Source: Verticillium longisporum
Lineage: Eukaryota > Ascomycota > Sordariomycetes > Glomerellales > Plectosphaerellaceae
Reading direction: 5' to 3'
Assembly (NCBI GenBank): GCA_019188255.1
Contig: JAETXT010000002.1
Location: 3,720,001-3,784,000 of the forward strand
DNA length: 64,000 nt
A program made the translations under genes and the position numbers. Below are positions 22,386-29,646 of the stretch, in pieces. The notes beneath the pieces are model-generated. The model saw nothing but the letters and a program-made list of their open reading frames with translations. It ran no database searches and was not told the origin of the DNA. Numbering within the stretch: the first letter of the stretch is position 1; each line of letters begins with the position of its first letter.

Positions 22386-23387
22386 ATGTCCACCAACAGC
22401 GTCGGAAACAGCGCCAGCAACTTGGCCGCTATGATCCAGGAGCTCCGTTCGGAGAACGAACAGCTCCGAGCCTCAATGCAACAACTTCAAGGCGGAACGA
22501 GCATGAAGGCTCTTCCCCCTCAGTCATTCGACGGCAACCCTAGGGCACTTCAGTCTTTCATCACCCAGGTACGCCAGTACCACAAAGCCAATGAGGGCCA
22601 ACTTAAGTACTGGGGCGAGAAGGTCGCCAACGCCTCCTCTTACCTCAAAGGGGACGCCTTGCACTGGTTCGAACCCTTCATTAGGGACTATTCCACCCAC
22701 ACCAAGAAAGAAGATATGAAGCAGGCCACCCAGGACATCTACGCAGGTATGAACGCATTCGAAGAAGCCATTAAAGGAGCGTTTGGGGACGTGGACGAGG
22801 AACGACAAAACGAAAGAAAAATCCTTCAGCTCAAACAGACCGGGCCAGCCACTAAGTACGCCACGGAGTTTCGACTCTTAGCCAGTCGACTCGATTGGAC
22901 AGAGTCCGCTCTCATGGCCCGTTTCTACGAAGGACTCAAAGACGCCGTCAAAGACGACCTCATCCGGGAGGATAGACCCGAAACCCTCACCGAGTACATC
23001 GCCATGGCCGTCAAAATCGACGATCGCCAGTACGAACGCAGAATAGAAAAGGGACGAAAGCCCGCTATAGGACCATGGAACCCTCGCATTCCCCACCACC
23101 GATCCAATCAAGGACGCAAGTACCAGCACGACAAACCCCGCGTCAGCACGGCTTGGGGACAGACCACCCATGCAGGACCCATGGAGCTCGACAATACCAG
23201 ACATGGCAAACCGAAGGATCTCAAGGACATGAAATGCTACAACTGCGGCAAAAACGGGCATATGGCTCGAGAATGCCGGCAACCTAAGAAGCCCTGGAAA
23301 CCCGTAAACGAACGACAGCTCAACCATACTCAACACAGGACCATGCCAAAACTAACTGGACCTTCTGTTACCAGGATGATTGCCTGA
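22386..23387 (+). CDS. gag: Gag, 5' part (capsid and zinc knuckle), truncated by a one-base deletion
   Basis: Frame of 333 aa. Residues about 14-40 form a short coiled coil (MIQELRSENEQLRASMQQL), followed by the retrotransposon gag capsid region with FDGNPRALQSFITQ, WFEPFI and the YATEFRLLASRLDW motif. A zinc knuckle C-x2-C-x4-H-x4-C (CYNCGKNGHMAREC) follows near residues 283-296. Beyond it the frame runs on for about 30 residues unrelated to the family and stops at 23387. The continuing Gag sequence lies in the frame that is open from 23288. The RIPed relative has one extra base at the matching point (about 16687), which would keep both parts in one frame. The visible stop is therefore probably a recent mutation in this copy. 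Confidence 0.88.
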   Translation: MSTNSVGNSASNLAAMIQELRSENEQLRASMQQLQGGTSMKALPPQSFDGNPRALQSFITQVRQYHKANEGQLKYWGEKVANASSYLKGDALHWFEPFIRDYSTHTKKEDMKQATQDIYAGMNAFEEAIKGAFGDVDEERQNERKILQLKQTGPATKYATEFRLLASRLDWTESALMARFYEGLKDAVKDDLIREDRPETLTEYIAMAVKIDDRQYERRIEKGRKPAIGPWNPRIPHHRSNQGRKYQHDKPRVSTAWGQTTHAGPMELDNTRHGKPKDLKDMKCYNCGKNGHMARECRQPKKPWKPVNERQLNHTQHRTMPKLTGPSVTRMIA

Positions 23388-24328
23388 CCCACAAGGACAG
23401 TAAGGAACAGAATGGATGGTTCCCCAGGGCACCTACGGGACAAAGAACCCTGGCCATGATGGTCACCACCAGGAAGGAAAGACGAATTCAGAAATGGGCC
23501 CAGCAAGTAACGCCGGAGACCCAGGAAATCGATACAGACGAAGAAAGGGCTTATGAACAAGCTCACCCGGAACCACAGGCCGCACCCCACGTTGGACTTA
23601 TGAGCAACGAGGAATGGGACGAATACACGCAAGCAAGCCAGAAGGAGGAACCCCCGTTGGGACAACTTCAACTCCACATCCCAACACAGACCTACGCCGT
23701 TAGCAACCCTAGTGAGGATTACGATCCCCTTGTACCGTGGGACGAACTCATCTACTACGGGACCAAGCCATGGAAGGCCAGCGCCCGAAAGCAAGAAAGC
23801 ACGAAAGAAAACGTACGACTCATGGTAGGAGACCATCCAGCACTCCACCACGCCCACGAACAACACTATCAGTTGTTTTGGCCCGAATGTGTCTACGACG
23901 ACTGCGAATATCATTTCAAAGAGAAAGCCGCGCACCGGTTTCTCCCGCGCAACCACTGGACCGAGCCACGAGTAACGGTAGAGTTCGAACAGGAAAGTCG
24001 CAAATGGATCCTACACATGGACGAATACAGTCAAGGTCGGCTCACGTTCCGACCAGACCCCGCTTATCACGACAAATGCTACCAAGACCATGCCAGATGG
24101 GAGGACTGCGATAATGACGCGTGCATAAAGCACTATATGGCCAAGGCCAGAGATTGGAGGCTTCACCGTATGAAACACGTCAAGAAGCCACTCTTCAGGG
24201 TCCATTATAAGGACGACGACAACCTCGACCCAAGCAATCTAAACACAACGTGGCCACCTACCATGCCGCCGCCTTCGGGAAAAGGCAAGCGTCGGTCGGA
24301 CAGGGACAACGACCGACGAAGGAAGTAA
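23288..24328 (+). pseudogene. gag: Gag, 3' part with three C-x4-C-x2-H modules (frame-shifted from the 5' part)
   Basis: This frame is open from 23288; the first ATG is at 23456, which would give 290 aa. The likely ancestral protein is a continuation of the upstream gag frame after about 23336. It contains three copies of a cysteine/histidine module C-x4-C-x2-H at 23366-23392, 23888-23914 and 24107-24133. Each is preceded by an aromatic residue or Trp and followed by a Lys and an FP/WR-type segment. The end is Pro/Lys/Arg-rich and overlaps the pol frame by 79 bases. The -1 frameshift signal lies in the overlap. Role inferred: nucleocapsid or assembly function in the virus-like particle. Confidence 0.75.
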
Positions 24329-27300
24329 GAGCGATCTGCTCAGCCGAACGAACCCACGGCACGAATCACCTCTACGTGAGAGTAAACGTAGGAGGACGAT
24401 GGGCAAGCGCGCTACTAGACAGCGGCGCCCAGGGCAACTACATGAGCCCCGAATACATCAACAAGAATAAGATCACATGGAAATATAAGGAGGAACCCTA
24501 TCAACTCAGCACGGTGGAAGGACAAGCGGTCTCATACGGAGGAGGGATCGTGAACACGGAGACTGCGCCCCTCCAGGTGTTCATCTCTCGCCGTCAAGGT
24601 CACATAACCTTCGACATCACCAACATGGGAGGAAAACAAATCATCCTAGGCATCCCATGGCTCAGACAATGGAACCCTCAGATTGACTGGACAGCTGGCC
24701 GCGTCCAGTGGAGTACGTCAGCCCCTGAGGAAAGACCCACGAGCGGTCTCTCAAGCGACCTCCAACTAGCCCTCACGAATAGGGACAACTCAGAGGAGAC
24801 AACCCCGGAGGAGCTCACAACAGAACAGCAAGAAAGACTGCAGAACGTACCCAAGGAATACTGGAAGTACGAAAAGATCTTCAGGGAAGAAGTCGACACG
24901 GTGCTACCTAAGCACACACACTACGACCACGAAATCCCAATCAAGGAAGGGGAGAGCCCCCGATTCAACAAGATCTACGGATTGAACCCTCGACAGATGG
25001 ATACTCTCGACGAGTATCTCAAGGAGAACCTCAGAAAAGGATACATCCGACCATCGACATCCCCAGCAGGATACCCGATTCTCTTTGTGCCAAAGAAGAA
25101 TGGCAAGGAAAGACTATGCGTCGACTACAGACAGTTGAACGACATTACCATCAAGAACTGCTACCCATTGCCTCTGATATCAGAACTCAGGGACGCATTA
25201 GCAGGAGCCAATTGGTTCACAGCGCTCGATCTCAAAGGAGCATATAACCTCATCCGCATCAAGGATGGAGAGGAATGGAAAACGGCATTCCGAACACGAC
25301 GAGGACACTACGAGTACTTGGTCATGCCATTCGGATTGACCAACGCTCCCGCAACCTTCCAAAACATGATCAACGATGTACTGCGAGAATTCCTGGACGT
25401 CTTCGTGGTGGTATATCTCGATGACATTCTGATCTTCTCGAAGACAATGGAAGAACACAAGGGACACGTCCACCAGGTCCTCACACGACTACACCAGCAC
25501 GAGCTGTTAGTGGAGCCTGAAAAAGCCAAGTTCCACACACAGGAAGTAGATTTCCTAGGGTATACGATCACCCCAGGAGAAATCAGGATGGAAAAATCCA
25601 AAGTGGCAGCCATCAGGGAATGGCCTACACCAAAGAACGTCAAGGACGTCAGAGCATTCCTCGGTTTCGTCAACTTCTACCGACGATTCCTAAAAGGATA
25701 CAGCAAGACTGCCAATCCTTTGACGAGCCTCACGGTCAAGGAAATAGAGTTCGCATGGAACGAACCCCAAGAAAAGGCATTTCGCCAAATTATCGATGCC
25801 GTCCTCAGCGAACCAGTCCTCCGGATGATAGACCCCGAAAAACCCATGGAAGTCGAGACAGATGCCTCCGACTTCGCCATTGGAGGACAGTTAGGCCAGA
25901 GGGACGACCAAGGACGATTGCACCCAGTAGCATTCTTCTCGAAAAAGCTACACGGACCAGAGCTCAACTATCAGATACACGACAAAGAACTCATGGCAAT
26001 CATCGAAGCCTTCAAAGAATGGAGAACGTATCTCTCCGGAGCACGACACGAAGTCAAGGTCTACACTGACCACAAGAATCTTGCACACTTCACAACGAAC
26101 AAAGACCTCAACAAACGACAGATTAGATGGGCGGAATTCCTCTCGGAATTCAACTTCACCATCATCTACCGCAAAGGATCTGAGAATGGCAGGGCAGATA
26201 TCTTGAGCAGACGCTCAGACCACGAACAAACCACACCCCCAAACAATAACGCAATCCTCGCAAGCGACAAAGAAGGAAATCTAATCCCGTACCACCGTAC
26301 CTTGGCGGTCACCACACGAATAAAACCCGCCAAGCCACCCAAGAGCACCACAGAGCTCATCGAACAAGTCCACGGGGCCAAGGCCCACGGACACCAAGGA
26401 GTAGCGAAAACATTCGCCCGACTCAGAAAACATCACGACTTCAAAGGAACCAGACAGGACGTCACAGCAGTGATCCGCAACTGCAACCTCTGCAAGAAAA
26501 GCAAGGCAGAGAGACACAGGCCCTATGGAGAACTCAAAGCACTACCAGTACCAACCGCAGCCTGGGAGTCAGTCTCACTGGACTTCATCACCAGCCTGCC
26601 ACCATCGAAGGAACCCTTAACTGGGACCTCTTACGACAACATCCTAGTAGTCGTCGACCGACTCACCAAGTACTCCTACTTTCTCCCGTATAAAGCCACA
26701 GGAACGGCAGAAGACCTCGCCTATGTGTTCCTCAGGAACATTGTGGGACAACACGGACTCCCAAAAGAACTGGTGTCAGATAGAGACAAGCTCTTCACCA
26801 GCAACTTCTGGAAGTCACTCATCGCTCAACTTGGAGCCAAACATAAGCTATCCACGGCTTTTCACCCGCAGACAGACGGACAGACAGAAAGAACGAACCA
26901 GACTCTAGAGCAGTACCTTCGGTGTTATATCAACTACCAACAAGATGACTGGGTCACATTACTACCCATCGCACAGTTCGCATACAACAGCTCACCAAGC
27001 GAGTCAACAAAGGAATCACCCTTCTATGCCAACTACGGGTACAACCCAACAGCCTACGCGGAACGCCGCGAAGCACCGGACACGCCAAAAGCGACCAACA
27101 TTGCGGTCAACATCCGCAAGATCCAGGAACAAATCAAGCTCGACCTCGAGCTCGTACGCACCAGAATGACCACGTACGCCAACAAGACAAGGATGAAGGG
27201 ACCATCCTTACAGGAGGGAGATAGCGTCTACCTCATCCGCCGAAACATCAAAACCAAACGACCAAACGACAAATTGGATTTCAAGAAACTAGGACCATTT

Positions 27301-27666
27301 AAAATTCTCAAGAAACTCTCGGATACCAACTACCACCTCTCATTACCAGAGAACATGAAGATTCACCCCGTTTTTCACATTGCACTACTAGAGCCAGCAC
27401 CACATAACGCACCACTCGAAACAAACGTGGAAGTCGAAAATACCAACGAGTATGATGTCGAAAGAATCCTCGATCACAGAAAGATAAGCAAACAAGAAGA
27501 ATACTTGATCAAATGGAAGAACTATGGGCATGAAGAAAACACATGGGAACCAGTCAAGAACCTGAACTGCCCGCAGTTGCTCCAAGAATATCATCGCCTG
27601 GCACAGGACCAAGGTCGGAAAATTCCTCCCCGAAGCCCAACGAGGACCAGTCCACGACGCCGCTAG
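24250..27666 (+). CDS. pol: Pol polyprotein: protease, reverse transcriptase, RNase H, integrase, chromodomain
   Basis: Uninterrupted frame of 1138 aa from the first ATG, although it is probably translated by frameshift at 24277. Domains with approximate residues: aspartic protease with LLDSGAQ (55-61); reverse transcriptase with the catalytic YLDD near 386-389; RNase H with ETDASDFAIGG near 537; integrase H2-C2 zinc finger (about 712-755, HGHQG, CNLC); DDE core with LDFITSLP, VSDRD and HPQTDGQTERTNQTLEQ (about 775-900); and a C-terminal chromodomain (about 1068-1115) with YDVERILDHR, YLIKWKNY and TWEP. Catalytic residues visible to me are intact. The chromodomain is expected to steer insertion to methylated-histone heterochromatin, consistent with its location in RIPed DNA. 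The last 113 bases overlap the antisense gene tail to tail. Confidence 0.96.
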   Translation: MATYHAAAFGKRQASVGQGQRPTKEVRAICSAERTHGTNHLYVRVNVGGRWASALLDSGAQGNYMSPEYINKNKITWKYKEEPYQLSTVEGQAVSYGGGIVNTETAPLQVFISRRQGHITFDITNMGGKQIILGIPWLRQWNPQIDWTAGRVQWSTSAPEERPTSGLSSDLQLALTNRDNSEETTPEELTTEQQERLQNVPKEYWKYEKIFREEVDTVLPKHTHYDHEIPIKEGESPRFNKIYGLNPRQMDTLDEYLKENLRKGYIRPSTSPAGYPILFVPKKNGKERLCVDYRQLNDITIKNCYPLPLISELRDALAGANWFTALDLKGAYNLIRIKDGEEWKTAFRTRRGHYEYLVMPFGLTNAPATFQNMINDVLREFLDVFVVVYLDDILIFSKTMEEHKGHVHQVLTRLHQHELLVEPEKAKFHTQEVDFLGYTITPGEIRMEKSKVAAIREWPTPKNVKDVRAFLGFVNFYRRFLKGYSKTANPLTSLTVKEIEFAWNEPQEKAFRQIIDAVLSEPVLRMIDPEKPMEVETDASDFAIGGQLGQRDDQGRLHPVAFFSKKLHGPELNYQIHDKELMAIIEAFKEWRTYLSGARHEVKVYTDHKNLAHFTTNKDLNKRQIRWAEFLSEFNFTIIYRKGSENGRADILSRRSDHEQTTPPNNNAILASDKEGNLIPYHRTLAVTTRIKPAKPPKSTTELIEQVHGAKAHGHQGVAKTFARLRKHHDFKGTRQDVTAVIRNCNLCKKSKAERHRPYGELKALPVPTAAWESVSLDFITSLPPSKEPLTGTSYDNILVVVDRLTKYSYFLPYKATGTAEDLAYVFLRNIVGQHGLPKELVSDRDKLFTSNFWKSLIAQLGAKHKLSTAFHPQTDGQTERTNQTLEQYLRCYINYQQDDWVTLLPIAQFAYNSSPSESTKESPFYANYGYNPTAYAERREAPDTPKATNIAVNIRKIQEQIKLDLELVRTRMTTYANKTRMKGPSLQEGDSVYLIRRNIKTKRPNDKLDFKKLGPFKILKKLSDTNYHLSLPENMKIHPVFHIALLEPAPHNAPLETNVEVENTNEYDVERILDHRKISKQEEYLIKWKNYGHEENTWEPVKNLNCPQLLQEYHRLAQDQGRKIPPRSPTRTSPRRR
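24277..24318 (+). promoter_or_regulatory. Programmed -1 ribosomal frameshift signal (gag to pol)
   Basis: The slippery heptamer G GGA AAA at 24277-24283 is in the gag frame. A six-base spacer (24284-24289) follows, then a perfect nine-base-pair GC-rich stem: CGTCGGTCG at 24290-24298 and CGACCGACG at 24310-24318, with an 11-base loop. Slipping back one base enters the pol frame. GGAAAAGG and the length of the region are preserved in the RIPed relative. The arrangement is the standard one for retroviral-type -1 frameshifting. Confidence 0.82.
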
Positions 27667-28204
27667 CACCCCACTCCTGAAGGTCCTGCACCACGTTGGC
27701 CTCCTGAGCCTCGAGGCTTAGGTTGTCCCCGCCCAGAGGAAGGACGCCGTCCTCCTCATCCAACTGACGAATCCCACGAGCAAACAACTCTTCCCCACGA
27801 GCCTTCGCCGCCTTCCGCATCTTGCGAAGACGGGACAAACGACCCAAGGCCGTCGCCAACTTCGTTTGGAGCACCTCCAACTCCATTTCAGCATCCTCAA
27901 TCTCAGCTTCTCGCTTCTTCTGCTCTGCAAGAGCCTTTTCCACTAGACGATCATTAGAAAACAGGACCATGACCCCACCAGGGACCAACTTACGCGCAGA
28001 AACCACGCTCACACCATCACAAGAGCGACCGCGACGGATGCACTCCCCACAGCGAGAAGAACCAGGGGCGGTCTTACAGACGAGATGTCGCTTGAAGCAC
28101 CCCGTACAAGGCATCTTGATTTCGCCCTCGGAGTCAATCAAAGCAGCGAGCGCCTTTCTTTGGTCGGTTTTGGCAGACGAACGTTTTATGACACGACCTG
28201 ACAT
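27554..28204 (-). CDS. Antisense Zn2Cys6 plus coiled-coil protein carried by the retrotransposon
   Basis: Frame of 216 aa on the strand opposite gag-pol, between pol and the polypurine tract. Residues 1-30 are basic. Cysteines 33, 36, 43, 52, 55 and 62 give C-x2-C-x6-C-x8-C-x2-C-x6-C, the spacing of a fungal binuclear zinc cluster. A linker (63-85) leads into a strong coiled coil (about 86-136, rich in Glu, Lys, Leu and Arg), then an acidic Gly/Ser/Leu-rich tail. Layout is therefore DNA-binding domain, linker, dimerisation helix and possible activation region. Met31 is an alternative start. The RIPed relative at 21060-21433 carries a homologous gene with identical cluster spacing, which argues for real coding function rather than a chance frame. 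Its upstream region is the 3' LTR, whose dyad array lies about 200-325 bases before the start. Function inferred: transcriptional regulator of the element. Confidence 0.78.
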   Translation of the reverse strand: MSGRVIKRSSAKTDQRKALAALIDSEGEIKMPCTGCFKRHLVCKTAPGSSRCGECIRRGRSCDGVSVVSARKLVPGGVMVLFSNDRLVEKALAEQKKREAEIEDAEMELEVLQTKLATALGRLSRLRKMRKAAKARGEELFARGIRQLDEEDGVLPLGGDNLSLEAQEANVVQDLQEWGASGVVDWSSLGFGEEFSDLGPVPGDDILGATAGSSGS

Positions 28205-28289
28205 TTTGTCATGGTTAGTAAGGATGACAAGAGAAGAACCACCGCAGGCGGCTGGGACTTACTACTTATGGCCGCTGGGACATCGGCCT

Positions 28290-28299
28290 GGAGGAGGAG
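28290..28299 (+). other. Polypurine tract
   Basis: GGAGGAGGAG followed by five bases and the 3' LTR. The RIPed relative retains AAAGGAGGAG at the same place before its LTR (about 28796-28805). Expected plus-strand primer. Confidence 0.7.
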
Positions 28300-28304
28300 C
28301 ATCA

Positions 28305-28780
28305 TGTAACAACCAAGGAAGCAGGGCGGCCGCGAATCGACGACCCCGCGATCAGGGAACGCGATAAGATAAGAATCGGGCCCACCTGGCAAATCACGTG
28401 ATGGCTCACTCAGACATAAAGGGTGAGTCGTCGGGCTCACCAAGGACGCCGCAGTGAGCCAGGGAATGGCTCACGGGATAACACACCGTGATCCTAACAT
28501 CATGGATCACCAACAACTAACCAGTGAGCCATCCAACATGAGCTCACCACCTAACACAACAAGGACAGGATGGCAGGTATATAAGGACGGACATTCTGGA
28601 CTTGTAGATACATTCTTTCTCACGACAGTGATCAATCTAAGTCTTACCTTGTATTCATTGTAACGAGTGCGCAACGCCTTACGACACCACATCGTCTCAG
28701 AGTCACAACCTAAGCTTCTGCAAACAGCAACCCCAACCCTCTGACAGTGTTCCCCCTTCGGAAGCTGCCAGGTCGTAACA
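28305..28780 (+). repeat. 3' LTR (476 bp)
   Basis: It begins TGTAAC and ends GTAACA. R-U5 is nearly identical to the 5' LTR, but the first 200 bases or so are different and 43 bases longer overall. It contains four dyad sites, TATATAA at 28578-28584, and the AGTGATCAA motif that would prime reverse transcription. Its U3 is the type found in the inverted RIPed LTR at 21434-21889. Confidence 0.92.
28403..28530 (-). promoter_or_regulatory. Four inverted GNTCAC pairs, 13-bp spacer
   Basis: Half-sites lie at 28403-28409/28423-28429, 28434-28440/28454-28460, 28468-28474/28488-28494 and 28504-28510/28524-28530. Each pair reads GGNTCAC, thirteen bases, GTGANYC. Every TCAC/GTGA core is perfect. The array ends 48 bp before the TATA box, the same distance as in the 5' LTR. 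Facing left, it also lies in the probable promoter of the antisense gene. Confidence 0.8.
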
Positions 28781-29264
28781 TTAGGATATCGGCCTAAAGG
28801 AGGAGTATTATATAACGAGTATAGGTCGAATAACCGGCTATAGATAAACCCTATATTAGAAGATCTAGGGTTATTAATAAGATAAGGCTTATTAAGGCTA
28901 GGTTATATAATAAGATTACTAGGAAATAGTAATCTAGGATTAAGGATTACTATTTTATTTAGATTATTATAAGCCGTAATCTAATATAAGAGGATTACGA
29001 TATAATAGTAAGCTATTTAATATAAGCTTACTACTTAATATAATAAGGATAGGATAGTAGGTATATAAGGACGGATATTCTAGACTTATAGATATATTCC
29101 TTCTTACGATAGTAATTAATCTAAGTCTTACTTTATATCTATTATAATGAGTACGTAACGCCTTACGATACTATATCGTCTTAGAGTTATAACCTAAGCT
29201 TCTATAAATAGTAACCCTAACCCTCTAATAGTATTCCCCCTTCGGAAGCTGCTAGGTCGTAATA
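28781..29264 (+). repeat. RIPed polypurine tract and LTR of a third element
   Basis: 28781-28810 is the RIPed equivalent of the bases just before the 3' LTR, including the polypurine tract. From 28811 (TATAAC, from TGTAAC) to 29264 follows a full RIPed LTR whose R-U5 matches both other LTRs but whose U3 matches neither. At least three dyads with 8-9 bp spacers remain: 28913-28919/28929-28935, 28961-28967/28976-28982 and 28992-28998/29008-29014. It abuts the intact 3' LTR directly. Confidence 0.82.
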
Positions 29265-29597
29265 TAAGCTTATATAAAAGTCTTAAAATACTTAAAAATA
29301 AATTAGTATTCTTATAATTACTTATAAAGTATAATCGATAAGCTTATATATAGTAAATATATTATTTATAGGATCGATCTTAATTTCTCTAGCTCTAGCT
29401 ATTCTATATTATATTAAACGTAATATTAATTAATATTAAAAGGGCTTTATTATTTATATAAACCTTAATCTAGTACTTCCGCTATACTTACGAGCTCTAG
29501 ATAGGTAGGGTATCTAATAAGTCTTATAATAGTTAATTCTTATATAATTATCTGCTTCTCTAAGTTACTACTACCTACGTGAGTTAGATATACCTAT
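29265..29597. other. AT-rich, RIP-like sequence of unknown origin
   Basis: About 330 bases of TA-rich DNA continue the RIPed island to the right. I find no clear match to the chromovirus body or LTR. Confidence 0.55.
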
Positions 29598-29646
29598 CTA
29601 CTCTCAGCGATCACGTAAGCCGTAGTTCACGTGGTCCTGAGAGTAG
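29598..29646. repeat. Imperfect palindrome at the right edge of the AT-rich island
   Basis: Arms 29598-29616 and 29629-29646 share CTACTCTCAG/CTGAGAGTAG exactly, plus an inner CACGT/ACGTG, around a 12-base centre. Just outside, CTAGATATC-like words repeat (about 29653-29680). Composition returns to normal immediately after. Confidence 0.65.

Larger units (their letters stand above)
21890..28780 (+). mobile_element. Non-RIPed Ty3/gypsy chromovirus, 6891 bp, with antisense regulator gene
   Basis: Order: 5' LTR (21890-22322), primer-binding site, gag, pol with chromodomain, antisense Zn2Cys6 gene, polypurine tract, 3' LTR (28305-28780). Domain order protease, reverse transcriptase, RNase H, integrase, chromodomain defines a chromovirus. 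The element has normal GC content and shows no RIP although it sits inside RIPed relatives, so it arrived or escaped later. It is not fully intact: gag carries a one-base deletion relative to the RIPed relative. The two LTRs have different U3 regions, and the bases flanking them (CTACC and TTAGG) are not a target-site duplication. Confidence 0.93.

Noticed and set aside
23330..23460. An intron or a second programmed frameshift joining the two gag parts
   Set aside because: No suitable splice sites or slippery heptamer; the RIPed relative has one extra base, so a deletion is simpler.
28186..28443. Further small frame upstream of the antisense gene in the LTR
   Set aside because: It spans the polypurine tract and LTR start and is not conserved in the RIPed relative.
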